Counted from the stretch's first letter, positions 42,647 through 52,549 are shown. The stretch is DNA of 64,000 nucleotides from Desulfosarcinaceae bacterium (GCA_030066015.1 JASJCL010000004.1:1-64000); one strand, 5' to 3'. A program made the numbers and translations. The notes: a model not told the origin generated them from the sequence alone.

Positions 42647-43432
42647 ATGCCGCTGGAGGGGCTCTGGATCACCCACGCGTGGGTGTTTTTCATCGGAACT
42701 TGCGTGGGTAGTTTTCTCAATGTCGTGATATATCGGCTGCCGGCGGGTCTCTCCCTTGTTCACCCGGGCTCACGCTGTCCGCACTGCGAGACACCGGTTC
42801 GGTTCTACGACAATGTTCCCGTATTCAGTTGGCTCATCTTGCGGGGCCGCTGTCGCGTCTGCAAAGCCCCCATCTCGGTGAGGTACCCACTGGTGGAACT
42901 GCTCACCGGCCTCCTGGCGTGGGGCTGCTTTTTGAAGTTCGGCCTCTCCTGGGCCTGCCTGCTGAGCTTCCTGTTCATCGCCACCCTGGTGGCCATCACC
43001 TTCATCGATCTGGACCATCGGATCATTCCCGACGTCATCAGTTTGCCGGGCATTCCCATCTTTTTTCTGGCCGGACTGCTTCTACCGGTTCCCTCCTTCT
43101 GGGACGCCGTCATCGGAATCGTGGTGGGCGGGGGCAGCCTTCTGAGTGTGGCCTGGGGATACTACCTGCTGACCAAGCGGGAAGGTATGGGTGGCGGGGA
43201 TATCAAGCTACTGGCCATGATGGGCGGTTTCATCGGCTGGCAGGGCGTGCTCTTTACGATCTTCGCCGCTTCGGCAGCCGGCACCCTTGTTGGGGTGGGG
43301 GCCATGCTCAAGGCCGGCAAGGGCATGCGTCTGGCCATCCCCTTCGGCCCATTCCTGGCATTCGGCGCCACCCTCTATCTCTTCTACGGCGAACGGGTCA
43401 TTGACTGGTATCTTCACGGGTTTGCCGCATAA
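42647..43432 (+). CDS. pilD: Prepilin peptidase / N-methyltransferase (type IV leader peptidase)
   Basis: This 261-residue inner-membrane enzyme cuts type IV prepilin leaders and methylates the new N-terminus. The methyltransferase loop has two zinc C-x-x-C pairs, CPHC and CRVCK, around residues 45-80. The aspartate protease motifs are IDLDHRIIPD and GGGDIKLLAM. About eight transmembrane helices are present. The start at 42647 has AAGGAG 9 nt upstream. No pilin or assembly genes are in the window. Its end faces dppF-like gene 9 nt away. Confidence 0.95.
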   Translation: MPLEGLWITHAWVFFIGTCVGSFLNVVIYRLPAGLSLVHPGSRCPHCETPVRFYDNVPVFSWLILRGRCRVCKAPISVRYPLVELLTGLLAWGCFLKFGLSWACLLSFLFIATLVAITFIDLDHRIIPDVISLPGIPIFFLAGLLLPVPSFWDAVIGIVVGGGSLLSVAWGYYLLTKREGMGGGDIKLLAMMGGFIGWQGVLFTIFAASAAGTLVGVGAMLKAGKGMRLAIPFGPFLAFGATLYLFYGERVIDWYLHGFAA

Positions 43433-43441
43433 ACACGGTTT

Positions 43442-44482
43442 TCAGGCCGCCCGTCGCCCGAAGACGTCGGCAACCAACCGGGGCACCTCCGCATAGCGGT
43501 GACAGGCGACCCGGTGACCGCTACTGCCGATCTCTTGCAGCAGTGGTTCCTCCGCGCGACACCGGTCAATGACAAAGGGACAGCGGGTGTGGAAGCGACA
43601 GCCTTCCGGCGGATTGAGAGGGCTGGGTACGTCGCCGCTAAGGACAATGCGATTGGGCTTATCGTCGGTGTCGGGTACCGGGATACCCGACAAAAGGGCA
43701 TGGGTGTACGGGTGGAGTGGTTCCTCGAAGAGGGCCTTGGTAGGCGCCAGTTCGACGATCTTGCCCAGATACATCACCGCCAGCCGATTGCTGATGTATT
43801 TGACCACCAGCAGATGGTGGGTGACGAAGAGGTAGGTCAACTGCAGCTGCTGCTGCAGTTCCAGGAGAAGGTTGAGGATCTGGGCCTGAACCGACACATC
43901 CAGTGCCGAGGTCGGTTCGTCAAGCACCAAAAATTCGGGATTCGTAGCGATGGCCCTGGCCACGGCAATGCGCTGACGCTGGCCGCCGGAGAATTCATGC
44001 GGGTAACGCAGGTAGTGGTCTTTGGTAAGGCCCACCAACTGCAGCAACTCAAGAACACGCGCTTCCAGATCGCGGGCCGTTCGGCGTTCCTGCTCTTTCA
44101 GGGGCTCGGCGATGATATTCTTGATCAGCATGCGTGGATTGAGCGAGGTGGTGGGATCCTGGAACACCATCTGGAGCTTTTCGCGCAAGCCCAATTGTTT
44201 CATGGTGCCACGGGTCATGCGGGCGATATCATGGGTTTGTCCGTCGGGGCTGTCGGCGTGGTAAAGAATTTTTCCACTGGTGGGATCGTGCAATCGGATG
44301 ATGGCCTTGCCCGTGGTGGTCTTGCCACAGCCAGATTCTCCCACCAGACCGAGGCACTCGCCGCGCACGATCTCCAGATCAATCCCGTCTAACGCCTTGA
44401 CCGAGGCAACCTGTCGGCGCAGCACGCCGCCCAGAATGGGGTAGTGTTTCTTCAATCCTTTCAAGCTGAGCAAGGTTTGCAT
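43442..44482 (-). CDS. Dipeptide/oligopeptide ABC transporter ATPase (DppF/OppF type)
   Basis: This 346-residue cytoplasmic subunit has Walker [14 protein letters not shown], signature [12 protein letters not shown], Walker [13 protein letters not shown] and the C-terminal oligo_HPY region with its cysteine pattern ([15 protein letters not shown]), which in this family binds an iron-sulfur cluster. It is the last gene of the minus-strand operon binding protein, permease, permease, DppD-type ATPase, DppF-type ATPase. 171 nt separate it from the DppD-type gene, more than in other joints, but GAGGAG precedes the ATG. Confidence 0.95.
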   Translation of the reverse strand: MQTLLSLKGLKKHYPILGGVLRRQVASVKALDGIDLEIVRGECLGLVGESGCGKTTTGKAIIRLHDPTSGKILYHADSPDGQTHDIARMTRGTMKQLGLREKLQMVFQDPTTSLNPRMLIKNIIAEPLKEQERRTARDLEARVLELLQLVGLTKDHYLRYPHEFSGGQRQRIAVARAIATNPEFLVLDEPTSALDVSVQAQILNLLLELQQQLQLTYLFVTHHLLVVKYISNRLAVMYLGKIVELAPTKALFEEPLHPYTHALLSGIPVPDTDDKPNRIVLSGDVPSPLNPPEGCRFHTRCPFVIDRCRAEEPLLQEIGSSGHRVACHRYAEVPRLVADVFGRRAA

Positions 44483-44653
44483 GGGGCTCCTCTTCGTTTG
44501 TCAAACGGCGCGTTCCAATCCGTCGGGTCGGTCAATCGGCCTCACCACGAATCGGGCCGAGGCGGGCGAGCGGCGAACAGCGCCGGCGAACCAGCCGTTG
44601 GGCACGTCAACCGCCACAATCCTGTCCACGATGTTAGCCGTGCCGAAACCCGG

Positions 44654-45835
44654 CTAAGCCCGGGGGCGCGGGTTATCCGTGTATCGATAACAGGCGACCG
44701 TATGGCCATTATCCACCGCAACCGTCTCGGGGAAGCGCTGTCGGCAGATCTCCTTCACGTGCGGGCAGCGGGGGTGGAAGCGGCAACCAGTCGGCGGTGA
44801 AACCAAGTTGGGGACGCTGCCCTCGATGCTTTGCAGGGCCCCCTCCTGGGCCACCCGGGGAACTGAATTGAGGAGGGCGGCCGTATACGGATGCTTGGGA
44901 TTTTCGAATATATCCCCGATAGAGCCCACCTCGCAAAGGTTGCCGGCATACATGACGCCGACGCGATCGCAGGTCTCGGCCACAACGCCGAGATCGTGGG
45001 TAATCAGCAAGATGGAGCTAATCGCTTTGCGTCGGCGCAGGTCACGCAACAGCGCCAGGATCTGGGCTTGGATCGTCACATCGAGATTGGAGGTGGCCTC
45101 ATCGGCGATGAGCAGCATGGGGCTGCAGGCCAGGGCGATGGCGATGACGATCCGCTGCTTCATCCCCCCGGAGAGATTGTGGGGGTAGCGCTTTATGATC
45201 TCGTCGGCGTTTGCAATGCCCAGCCGGGCAATGATCTCCCCTGACCGACGGCGCGCCTCCTCATGGAGCAAGCGGTCCCATTTCTTGAGTATGGGTAAGC
45301 GTCCGAGCAGTTTGAAAAGGAGATGGTGCGGCGATTTGGCTTTGAGCTCGTAAAGGCCTTTCAGAATCCCTGCCAGCGGTCCCACGCCCCGGACACGGCC
45401 GGCAGCCAGATCTTTGTAGATCTTGCGGCACATCTCCGCCTCGCGGTGGAACAGGAAACTCTCGGCCACCTGATCGCCGATGCTCATGATGGGATTCAGG
45501 GCGGCGTTGGGCTCCTGGAAAATCATGCTGATCTGGTCCCCTCGGAGGGACTCCATAAAGTGTTCACTCTGCTGCAGCAGGTCGACGGATTGCGCGGTCG
45601 CCCCTGCCTGCCCGTCGTAGTGCAGGATCACCTCGCCGCCATCGATGCGTCCCGGTTCCTGGATGATGCGCATCAGGGACCGCACCGTTACACTCTTGCC
45701 GCAGCCGGACTCACCGACGAGGCCGAAAATCTCACCGTGCTCGACATCCAGACTGATGCGATTGAGTGCCTTGACCACCCCTTCGTAGGTGTAGAAGTTG
45801 GTCACCAGATTTTTGATCTCGAGCAATTTTGCCAT
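44654..45835 (-). CDS. Dipeptide/oligopeptide ABC transporter ATPase (DppD/OppD type) with a long insertion
   Basis: This 393-residue ATPase has Walker A GESGCGKSVTVRS, signature LSGGMKQRIVIA, Walker B LLIADEATSNLD and the C-terminal oligo_HPY part GCRFHPRCPHVKEIC. Between the Q-loop (ISMIFQEPNAALNPIMSIGD) and the signature it carries about 60 extra residues, rich in Lys, Leu and Arg (from REAEMCRKIY to KKWDRLLHEEA), where ordinary members of about 330 residues have a short helical segment. ATG 45835 has AGGAT upstream. It lies 33 nt after the DppC-type permease gene. Confidence 0.93.
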   Translation of the reverse strand: MAKLLEIKNLVTNFYTYEGVVKALNRISLDVEHGEIFGLVGESGCGKSVTVRSLMRIIQEPGRIDGGEVILHYDGQAGATAQSVDLLQQSEHFMESLRGDQISMIFQEPNAALNPIMSIGDQVAESFLFHREAEMCRKIYKDLAAGRVRGVGPLAGILKGLYELKAKSPHHLLFKLLGRLPILKKWDRLLHEEARRRSGEIIARLGIANADEIIKRYPHNLSGGMKQRIVIAIALACSPMLLIADEATSNLDVTIQAQILALLRDLRRRKAISSILLITHDLGVVAETCDRVGVMYAGNLCEVGSIGDIFENPKHPYTAALLNSVPRVAQEGALQSIEGSVPNLVSPPTGCRFHPRCPHVKEICRQRFPETVAVDNGHTVACYRYTDNPRPRA

Positions 45836-45868
45836 GTCACTATATCCTGTGGGGGTTGCGGTCACCCA

Positions 45869-46774
45869 TCAACGGCGTCGCAGTTTGGGATCAAAGGCAT
45901 CGCGCAGGGCGTCACCGATGAGGTTCCAGGCCAGGACGAATAAGATGATGCAGATGCCCGGATAGAAGATCGTGTACCAGAACCGCAATGGGTCCTCGGG
46001 CGGACCGACGATGTAATTGCGGGCCAAGGCCACCATCTGTCCCCAGTCGGCATATCCCTTGGGGGCGCCCAGGCCGACGAAACTCATGAAGGAGGCCGTG
46101 ATGACCATGGACCCCATATCCATGAAAGCGATCACGAGCACGGGATAGATGGCATTGGGCAGCACGTGGCGCATGAGGATTTTCAGATCGGAAACCCCCA
46201 TGATTTTGGCCGCCTGAACAAACTCCTGATCCCGCAAGGTGAGGATACCCGACCGCATGACGCGCACGTAGTTGCGCCACACCACCAGGGCCAGGGCGAT
46301 CATGATGTTGTCCAGCCCCCGGCCGAAGGCCACCACGATGGCCATGGCCAGCACCAGGGTGGGAATGGCGAAGACCGTATCCACAATGCGCATGATCACT
46401 TCATCCAGCAGGCCACCGTAGTACCCGGCAATGGAGCCCAGGGTGACCCCTACCAGGGAAGCGAAACCCACCACGAAAAAGCCGATCCGAAATGCGGTCC
46501 GGGTGCCCCAGACCACACCATAGAAGATGTCATACTGCCCCGAGGTTCGACCGAAGATAAAGTCCTCGTCGGGTGCCTTGGGCGTCGGCGAATAGCCCTT
46601 GTGGGGTATCATGTAGGCGTTGTGGGGATTTTTGGGGGGCGCTATCTGGGGCGCAAAAACAGCTACGGTGATAAAGAAAAAGAGAAGTCCAAATCCCAGT
46701 ATGGCGGTGGGGTTTCGAAATATCCGATAGAGCGTAAACTTCAACTCGCGAATGCGTGGGTGTGATGATGGCAT
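45869..46774 (-). CDS. Dipeptide/oligopeptide ABC transporter permease (DppC type)
   Basis: This 301-residue inner-membrane permease has an N-terminal helix (ILGFGLLFFFITVAVFAPQI), a periplasmic loop and the transport domain with five helices. The EAA-like loop is VQAAKIMGVSDLKILMRHVLP. It pairs with the DppB-type permease of the previous gene. The ATG at 46774 has GGGA upstream; a GTG 11 codons earlier is an alternative. It is in the middle of the operon. Confidence 0.94.
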   Translation of the reverse strand: MPSSHPRIRELKFTLYRIFRNPTAILGFGLLFFFITVAVFAPQIAPPKNPHNAYMIPHKGYSPTPKAPDEDFIFGRTSGQYDIFYGVVWGTRTAFRIGFFVVGFASLVGVTLGSIAGYYGGLLDEVIMRIVDTVFAIPTLVLAMAIVVAFGRGLDNIMIALALVVWRNYVRVMRSGILTLRDQEFVQAAKIMGVSDLKILMRHVLPNAIYPVLVIAFMDMGSMVITASFMSFVGLGAPKGYADWGQMVALARNYIVGPPEDPLRFWYTIFYPGICIILFVLAWNLIGDALRDAFDPKLRRR

Positions 46775-46844
46775 TTTGGTATCCCGTTGCTTCGGATCTA
46801 TAGGCACACGCTGCTTGCCTGCGCTGGTGCGCTGACCGGTCGCT

Positions 46845-47876
46845 TCAACTCAGACGGATCCGTGGATCGATAAAGGCGTACAGAATATCGATGATCAGGT
46901 TGGTGACAACGAAGACAATTCCCATGAACATACACATGCACATGAGCACGGGCATGTCCAGCTGGGTCGCCGAGGCCGCCAGCCACTGGCCGATTCCCTG
47001 CCGATTGAAGACCACCTCCACGGCGATGCTGCCCTCCATGGAGAACGCCACCAACTGACCAGCGACAGTGACCACCGGGATAAGGGCGTTTTTGCGGGCG
47101 TGACCGAAGTACATGGTGCGCTTGTCGGCACCCTTGGCGCGAGCGGTGATCACGTAATCGCGGGAGAGCTCCTCGATCATCCCCGAGCGCATGACGCGCA
47201 TGAGCAAGGCCACCACCACAATGACCTGGGTGACGACCGGCATCACCAGGTGCAGCAGAGCATCCAGGGTCACGTCCAATCGACCGTTGAGCAATCCATC
47301 CAACGTGTACATACCCGTGTAGCGGGTGAATTTGTCTGGGTTGTCGACGATCCACATGGCGATATCGTCACCGATGAGGCCGGGCGGCAGGATGGAGAAA
47401 TAGCCGTAGAAGATCATCAGGAGCACCAGGGCGAAGAGGAAGGTCGGCAAGGACCACCCAATGATGGCGAAAACCCGCGTGGAGTGGTCGATCCAGGAGT
47501 CTCGATGAATACCCGCCTGTGTCCCCAGCCAAATACCGAAGATGATGATCAGGGGCGAAGCGAAGAGATTCAGTTCAATCGTATAGGGTAGCAAATATAG
47601 AAAAGCGTCCAGCACCGGCCGGGCGGCCACCAGCGACCAGCCCAGATTGCCGGTGGAGATCTCCTTGACCCACCGGAAGTATTGTTGGTGGTACGGATCG
47701 TCGAGTCCATACATCTCAATGATTTTGGGGATGTCTTTGGCCTGTTGGGGCGTCGTCACGTAGGCGGCGGCGCGCCGCTCGGGACTGAAGGTCATGAGGA
47801 TGCCGAAGATGAGAATGGAGACGCCAAAGAGGACAAAGACGAGAAAGATCAGCCGTCGGATGATGAAAGCGGTCAC
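46845..47876 (-). CDS. Dipeptide/oligopeptide ABC transporter permease (DppB type)
   Basis: This 343-residue permease has the family N-terminus (FIIRRLIFLVFVLFGVSILI) and the transport domain with the loop VITARAKGADKRTMYFGHARK and LIPVVTVAGQLVAFSMEGSI. It begins with GTG, with AGGAAGG 7 nt upstream. It lies 99 nt after the binding-protein gene, behind a strong hairpin, and 70 nt before the DppC-type gene. Confidence 0.94.
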   Translation of the reverse strand: MTAFIIRRLIFLVFVLFGVSILIFGILMTFSPERRAAAYVTTPQQAKDIPKIIEMYGLDDPYHQQYFRWVKEISTGNLGWSLVAARPVLDAFLYLLPYTIELNLFASPLIIIFGIWLGTQAGIHRDSWIDHSTRVFAIIGWSLPTFLFALVLLMIFYGYFSILPPGLIGDDIAMWIVDNPDKFTRYTGMYTLDGLLNGRLDVTLDALLHLVMPVVTQVIVVVALLMRVMRSGMIEELSRDYVITARAKGADKRTMYFGHARKNALIPVVTVAGQLVAFSMEGSIAVEVVFNRQGIGQWLAASATQLDMPVLMCMCMFMGIVFVVTNLIIDILYAFIDPRIRLS

Positions 47877-47914
47877 AACAACCTTCCTGAGTCAGAAGCG
47901 TTAAAATGAGGGTC

Positions 47915-47952
47915 GGCGCCGCCGGCGGTGCTCGTAAACCACCGGCGGCGCC
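47915..47952 (-). terminator. Strong GC stem-loop between binding-protein and permease genes
   Basis: GGCGCCGCCGGCGGT (47915-47929) pairs with ACCACCGGCGGCGCC (47938-47952), 15 positions with one mismatch and an 8-nt loop. It lies about 25 nt after the binding-protein stop and has no T-run after it on the minus strand. Its role is likely to stabilise the upstream message or reduce read-through into the permease genes. Confidence 0.6.
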
Positions 47953-47975
47953 CATCATTTACGCCGCCAAGGCGC

Positions 47976-49715
47976 TTACTCCTTGCTCAGGCGCTTGAGT
48001 TCGTCCCACGCGTCGGTGAGCATGGCGTTGGGTACGAAACCTTTGACCCAGTCGCGGTAGGCGCGGACGCTGATCTGCTGGTAGAGCGGGATGCCGATCG
48101 CCTCAGAGTACCACAATTCCTGCAGTTCGCCGTAGATTCTTTCGCGTTCAGCAGGATCCACCTTGGCGATGCCATCTTCACACAGACGGTCGACCGTGTC
48201 GTTTTTATAGGCCATGTACCGGCCGTAGACCCCCTTGGAGTGCATGAAAGTGTAGACGAAGTTGTGTGGGTCGGCGTAGTCCGCGCCCCATCCGATGAGG
48301 AAGATGGGGTATTGAAAGTTGCGGTATTTGACCAAGTAATCTTTCCACTCCACGTTCTGGACCTCGATCTGAAACTTGGGATTGAGGCTCATGATGTTCT
48401 CGGCCAGCATGTGCGCGGCGGCCTCACGCATCTCGTTGCCCGTATTGTGGGTGATCACCATCTTGAAGCCTTTTTCCCACACCTGGCCATCCCAGGCTTT
48501 CTGCAGGTAGGCCTTGGATTTCTCCAGGTCAAATTCGTAGACCGGCACATCCTTGTGGTAGGGCAGGCCCTCGATGTTGGGGCTGGTGGGCATGACCACC
48601 AGATCGTTGAACACGTCGCTCTTGTAGGTCCCGCGGTCGAAGGCGTGCAGGAAGGCTTTGCGGACGTTCGCGTCGGAGAAGAATTCCGGCGGAATACCCT
48701 TGCCGTCGAGTTTGCCGCTGCCGATGTTGGGGTTGGCGGTGGGATCGATCTTCTGGCAGAAGAATGCTGCGGTGACAGACAACTGCGGCACCTCGTACAA
48801 CCGAAGCCCTTTCATGGCACGCACCTCTGGCACGTAGGGATTGTCCACGCGAGCCCGATCGATGTCGCCGTTCTGGAGCATCAGTTTCCGGGTGCTCCAC
48901 TCCTTGACATACTTGACGATGGCGGTCTTGAGCGCCGGTTTGGGACCCCAGTAGCCCTCGAAGCGCTCGAAGACAAACTGATTGGAGGGTTCCCAGGCTT
49001 TCATCTTGTAAGCGCCGGTGCCGTTGGCGACCTTCTGCAGCGGCTCGAGGCCAAAATCGGGATTGTTGTATTTGGCAGCATTTTCCCATTTGCCGTCCCA
49101 GCAGCCATTGGCCATAGCCCACTCTTTATCGATGATCGAGGCAGCCGAGTACGCCAATATGCCCAACAGGGGCGGATAGGGATTGGGCAGGTGCAGCACC
49201 ACCGTGTCACCCTTCACCTCAACGGCTTTGTCGACCTTCTCGAAAATGCCGGGGATGATCTTGCCGTCACCATCGCGGGTACCCCCTTCGCCAGTAAGCG
49301 CTTCCAGCAGCATCCACATGGGGCCGCCATCCTGATCCACCACCATGGCACGCTCGAAGGAGTAGGCCACATCCTCGGCAGTCAGATCGCCCCCCTCATG
49401 AAATTTGACGCCCTTGCGGATCTTGAAGGTGTAGGTTTTTCCGTCGGCCGAGATGCCACCGTTTTCCAGTGAGGGCACCTCAGTGGCCAGGACCGGGATG
49501 AACTGGTCGGTCTTTTGGCCGTCGAAGAAGATGAGGGTTTCATAAATGTTCCAAATCCGCTGGGAACTGGAGGTGTCGTAGGCCACGCTGGGATCCATGG
49601 TGCGCACCGTACCGTAATCGGCGAACACAAAGGTATCCGGGTTCTTGGGGGCGGCGATACCGACCGCTGCCATCAGGAACAGGCCCATACACGTCATCAC
49701 TGCAATCTTTTTCAT
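47976..49715 (-). CDS. Dipeptide/oligopeptide ABC transporter substrate-binding protein (SBP family 5)
   Basis: This 579-residue periplasmic protein has a Sec signal peptide (KKIAVMTCMGLFLMAAVGIA-APK) with no lipobox cysteine, so it is probably soluble in the periplasm. Family 5 marks include MDPSVAYDTSSSQRIWNIYE, KTYTFKIRKGVKFHEG, DVAYSFERAM and the C-terminal FLIGWGADYADPHNF. It is the first gene of the five-gene operon. AGGAG precedes the ATG, and a promoter is proposed about 300 nt upstream. The sequence does not tell dipeptide from oligopeptide or nickel substrates. Confidence 0.94.
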   Translation of the reverse strand: MKKIAVMTCMGLFLMAAVGIAAPKNPDTFVFADYGTVRTMDPSVAYDTSSSQRIWNIYETLIFFDGQKTDQFIPVLATEVPSLENGGISADGKTYTFKIRKGVKFHEGGDLTAEDVAYSFERAMVVDQDGGPMWMLLEALTGEGGTRDGDGKIIPGIFEKVDKAVEVKGDTVVLHLPNPYPPLLGILAYSAASIIDKEWAMANGCWDGKWENAAKYNNPDFGLEPLQKVANGTGAYKMKAWEPSNQFVFERFEGYWGPKPALKTAIVKYVKEWSTRKLMLQNGDIDRARVDNPYVPEVRAMKGLRLYEVPQLSVTAAFFCQKIDPTANPNIGSGKLDGKGIPPEFFSDANVRKAFLHAFDRGTYKSDVFNDLVVMPTSPNIEGLPYHKDVPVYEFDLEKSKAYLQKAWDGQVWEKGFKMVITHNTGNEMREAAAHMLAENIMSLNPKFQIEVQNVEWKDYLVKYRNFQYPIFLIGWGADYADPHNFVYTFMHSKGVYGRYMAYKNDTVDRLCEDGIAKVDPAERERIYGELQELWYSEAIGIPLYQQISVRAYRDWVKGFVPNAMLTDAWDELKRLSKE

Positions 49716-50006
49716 GCCATCTCCTTTTCTCTAAGTGAACGATCAGATCACCCACGATCCTATCTGGTCATCATCCATGCGTCGAAAAATTTCGTCTGAC
49801 CTGTGGCGGGTGGTTGCGGAAAGCCGGCCGCAGTAACGATCTCCGTCGCCACGGCAGCGCTTTCGACCAGAAGGCCACCGCCGTTGACGGAGCGGCGTAA
49901 TGGCCGACCTCAGTAGAACAGCATGCGAAAAATAGTGCGATCAGGGATGAGCAGATACAGGATCAGCCCAATTCGAAGGTAGCTCCTTGATAGACTGATA
50001 GGCGGT

Positions 50007-50036
50007 TATATAGAGAGATCGGCCGGATGCAGTCAA
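50007..50036 (-). promoter_or_regulatory. Sigma-70-like promoter of the peptide transporter operon
   Basis: On the minus strand TTGACT (50036-50031) and TATATA (50012-50007) are 18 nt apart, about 290 nt before the binding-protein gene start. Confidence 0.5.
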
Positions 50037-50119
50037 GACAAATTTAAACTCTATTTTTAAAAAAAATCCAACCGACTGTTTATTGTAACCCGATGCTGTG
50101 GCGCCCATCGATATAGTTT

Positions 50120-50148
50120 TTGACCACCAGGCCGCTTGCGGTTATATA
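50120..50148 (+). promoter_or_regulatory. Sigma-70 promoter of the metallophosphoesterase-kinase genes
   Basis: TTGACC (50120-50125) and TATATA (50143-50148) are 17 nt apart, about 62 nt before the phosphoesterase ATG. Confidence 0.6.
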
Positions 50149-50210
50149 TGGCCAACAGGGAAAGAGCCGCCCCACCTCTCGAGGCCTTCCAATATGGTGG
50201 TAGGATCCTT

Positions 50211-50933
50211 ATGCGCATTGCGGTGATATCGGACATCCACGGCAACATGGACGCCTTTGACCAGGTGACGGCAGAGTTGCGCGATATCGGCGTGGATGAA
50301 ACCATTTGTCTGGGTGATTGTGTGGGCTATGGGGCCGAATCCGAAAAGGTCGTGGCAGCCATCCACGACCTGGAAGTTCCCGTCGTAATGGGCAATCATG
50401 AACTTGCGATGGTTCACCCAAACCAGCTGAAGTGGTTCAACCCACTTGCCCAAACCTCCCTGGCCATGACCCGTTCCGCCCTGTCCCCCGAATCGCTGGC
50501 CATCATCGCCAGTTGGCCGCGCTTCGTGAGCAAGCATGGTGCCCGCTTCGTACACGGCTTCCCACCCGATCGTGCCAAAATGTATCTCTTTCAAGCCCGC
50601 GAGGACCACTTCCGCCGCGCCTTCGCCGCCTGCGAGGAGCGGCTCTGTTTCGTGGGGCACACCCATGAACTTGAGCTGGTGGTCTTCGACGGGGACACCG
50701 TCGAACGGATGCCCCTCGCCGCGCCGGTCAGCCTCAAGCCACACTGCCGGTATATCGTCAATGTGGGCAGCGTGGGGCAACCCCGTGACGGTGGCAAGCG
50801 GGCCAAATACATCCTCTGGGATACGCTGGAAGACAGCCTCATGGTGGGCCGGGTGGCCTATGACAACGAACGCGCCGCCCAGAAGATCCGTCAAGCCGGT
50901 CTGCCGGAGGCCCATGCCCGCAAGTTGCTCTAA
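50211..50933 (+). CDS. Calcineurin-like metallophosphoesterase
   Basis: This 240-residue enzyme has all metal-binding motifs of the family: SDIHGN (DxH), GDCVGYG (GDxxxxG), VMGNHELA (GNHE), VHGFPPD and VGHTHELEL (GHTH). It resembles the YfcE/YvnB-like group of bacterial diesterases, not the Ser/Thr phosphatase PrpE group proper, yet its gene is next to a Ser/Thr kinase gene (61 nt downstream). A phosphatase partner of the kinase is possible but not shown. ATG 50211 has AGGAT upstream. Confidence 0.85.
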   Translation: MRIAVISDIHGNMDAFDQVTAELRDIGVDETICLGDCVGYGAESEKVVAAIHDLEVPVVMGNHELAMVHPNQLKWFNPLAQTSLAMTRSALSPESLAIIASWPRFVSKHGARFVHGFPPDRAKMYLFQAREDHFRRAFAACEERLCFVGHTHELELVVFDGDTVERMPLAAPVSLKPHCRYIVNVGSVGQPRDGGKRAKYILWDTLEDSLMVGRVAYDNERAAQKIRQAGLPEAHARKLL

Positions 50934-50994
50934 GCGGCTAGGATCCATCGCGGCCCCTCCAAGATTCCGCACCAGCACTCAGGATAATATTCGC

Positions 50995-52401
50995 ATGAAA
51001 CTGATCGGCAAATACCGCATCAAGGGGCTGCTGGGCAGCGGCGGCATGGGCCGGGTTTACAAAGCGCAGCTGCCCATAGTGGGCAAAATGGTGGCCCTCA
51101 AGGCGCTGGAGCCAGATCCCCTCCTGACACGCCTCATGGGCAGCGACGCCGTCAGGCGACTGTTCATTCAGGAGGCCATCACCCTGGGGCGTCTGCGTCA
51201 CCCCAACATCGTCGCCCTTCTGGACTGTGAGCCCGAAGGCGACCGGCCCTTCTACACGATGGAGTTCTATGCCCACAACTTGGGCGACATGCTGGGCGAA
51301 ACCTTTCAGGCGGAGAGGCCTTCGCGCCCTTTGGATGCAGATCGGGCCCTGCTCTACGGCGCCCAGATCCTCCAGGGATTGGCCTGCCTGCATCACGCCG
51401 GCATCGTACACCGCGACATCAAACCCTTCAACGTCCTCATCACCGAATACGAACGCATCAAAATCTGCGATTTCGGCCTCTCCAAACTGCACGGGGAACA
51501 CTATCAAGGTCCCAGCAATCTCAATGTGGGATCCCCCTTCTACGCCGCGCCAGAACAGGAGCAGGATCCGGACAGTGTGGGCCCACCCGCCGACCTGTAT
51601 GCCGTGGGCGTGATGTTGTACCGCATGCTCACCGGCCAGCTACCGCCGGAGGCGGGAGAGGATCCGCCGCCGCCGGTGGCCCGCTGCAATCCCGACCTGG
51701 ACGATAGATGGGATCAGGTGATCCACCGCGCGTTGGCGCCCTCCCCGGCGGACCGTTTTCAAACCGCCGCCCAGATGCGGGCCGCCCTGGCGGACCTTAC
51801 CCGCCACTGGCAGGCGCAGAAAGACCGCACCTGCACCCTGCCGCCATCCCCTCCTGCCCTGGCAGCTGGGCCGCCGGCCTCCCCAGCCAGTCCCCACAGC
51901 CATGCCACCCTGCGATCGGCACCGCTCAAAATCCGCTCCGGCGAAGCCAGAGCCCGATTTGGTCTGGACGCCCTTTGGCGCCCCCGCGTTTACGCCACTG
52001 CGCGTTTTGTCACCCATGGGGAGGCATGTGTCGCAGACAGGGCCCATGGGCTGGTGTGGCAACGCAGCGGCGGCCGTTACCCACTCGATTGGCGCTCGGC
52101 GCATGCGGCGATCGAGGCGCTGAACCGACAGCGCGCAAACGGGCGTCAGAACTGGCGCCTGCCCACCATGGCCGAACTCCTGACCCTCGTCCTGCCGCCG
52201 GCTCGCGGCCGTCGCCTCTGCCAGCCGCCCCTCTTCGATCCACGCCAGAAGTGGCTCTGGAGCGCCGATACAAAATCGTTTCAGGCAGCCTGGCAGGTCA
52301 ACATGGAATTGGGGTACGCGGGCTGGACCGACAAATCCAGTCGTCTCTATTTGCGTGCCGTCAGCACCATGGTGCCATCCACCGACCATCACATGGTATA
52401 G
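50995..52401 (+). CDS. Ser/Thr protein kinase fused to a C-terminal DUF1566 (Lcl-type) domain
   Basis: This 468-residue protein starts with a complete Hanks-type kinase domain (residues 1-280): glycine loop GSGGMGRVY (14-22), Lys36, Glu60, catalytic HRDIKPFN (139-146), DFG (159-161) and APE (185-187). A Pro/Ala-rich linker (about 285-330) leads to a DUF1566 domain (about 345-465) with DRAHGLVWQRSGG, NWRLPTMAELLTLV and LWSADTKSFQAAWQVNMELG. DUF1566 is normally extracellular and related to C-type lectin or sulfatase-modifying folds. No transmembrane helix is found, so here it would be in the cytosol as a likely binding or scaffold part. AGGATA precedes the ATG. Confidence 0.9.
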   Translation: MKLIGKYRIKGLLGSGGMGRVYKAQLPIVGKMVALKALEPDPLLTRLMGSDAVRRLFIQEAITLGRLRHPNIVALLDCEPEGDRPFYTMEFYAHNLGDMLGETFQAERPSRPLDADRALLYGAQILQGLACLHHAGIVHRDIKPFNVLITEYERIKICDFGLSKLHGEHYQGPSNLNVGSPFYAAPEQEQDPDSVGPPADLYAVGVMLYRMLTGQLPPEAGEDPPPPVARCNPDLDDRWDQVIHRALAPSPADRFQTAAQMRAALADLTRHWQAQKDRTCTLPPSPPALAAGPPASPASPHSHATLRSAPLKIRSGEARARFGLDALWRPRVYATARFVTHGEACVADRAHGLVWQRSGGRYPLDWRSAHAAIEALNRQRANGRQNWRLPTMAELLTLVLPPARGRRLCQPPLFDPRQKWLWSADTKSFQAAWQVNMELGYAGWTDKSSRLYLRAVSTMVPSTDHHMV

Positions 52402-52549
52402 CGAAGCCCACCGAATAAAGTCCTCCCACCCCGTGGCCGATATGAACCGCAGCGATGGTCCCCATGCCGAAGGATGTTCAGGGCGCCCCCTGGCAGGCTG
52501 CGATGGCCTGAAGCGACCGGCCGGGTGGGCCGGAGAATGAACGCAATGG

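Larger units (their letters stand above)
49716..50210. other. Divergent promoter region of the peptide transporter operon and the phosphoesterase gene
   Basis: These 495 bases contain two divergent sigma-70-like promoters (minus strand at 50007-50036, plus strand at 50120-50148) and an AT-rich stretch around 50040-50075 between them. The minus-strand leader of about 290 nt before the binding-protein gene is long; I found no recognised riboswitch in it. Confidence 0.5.
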
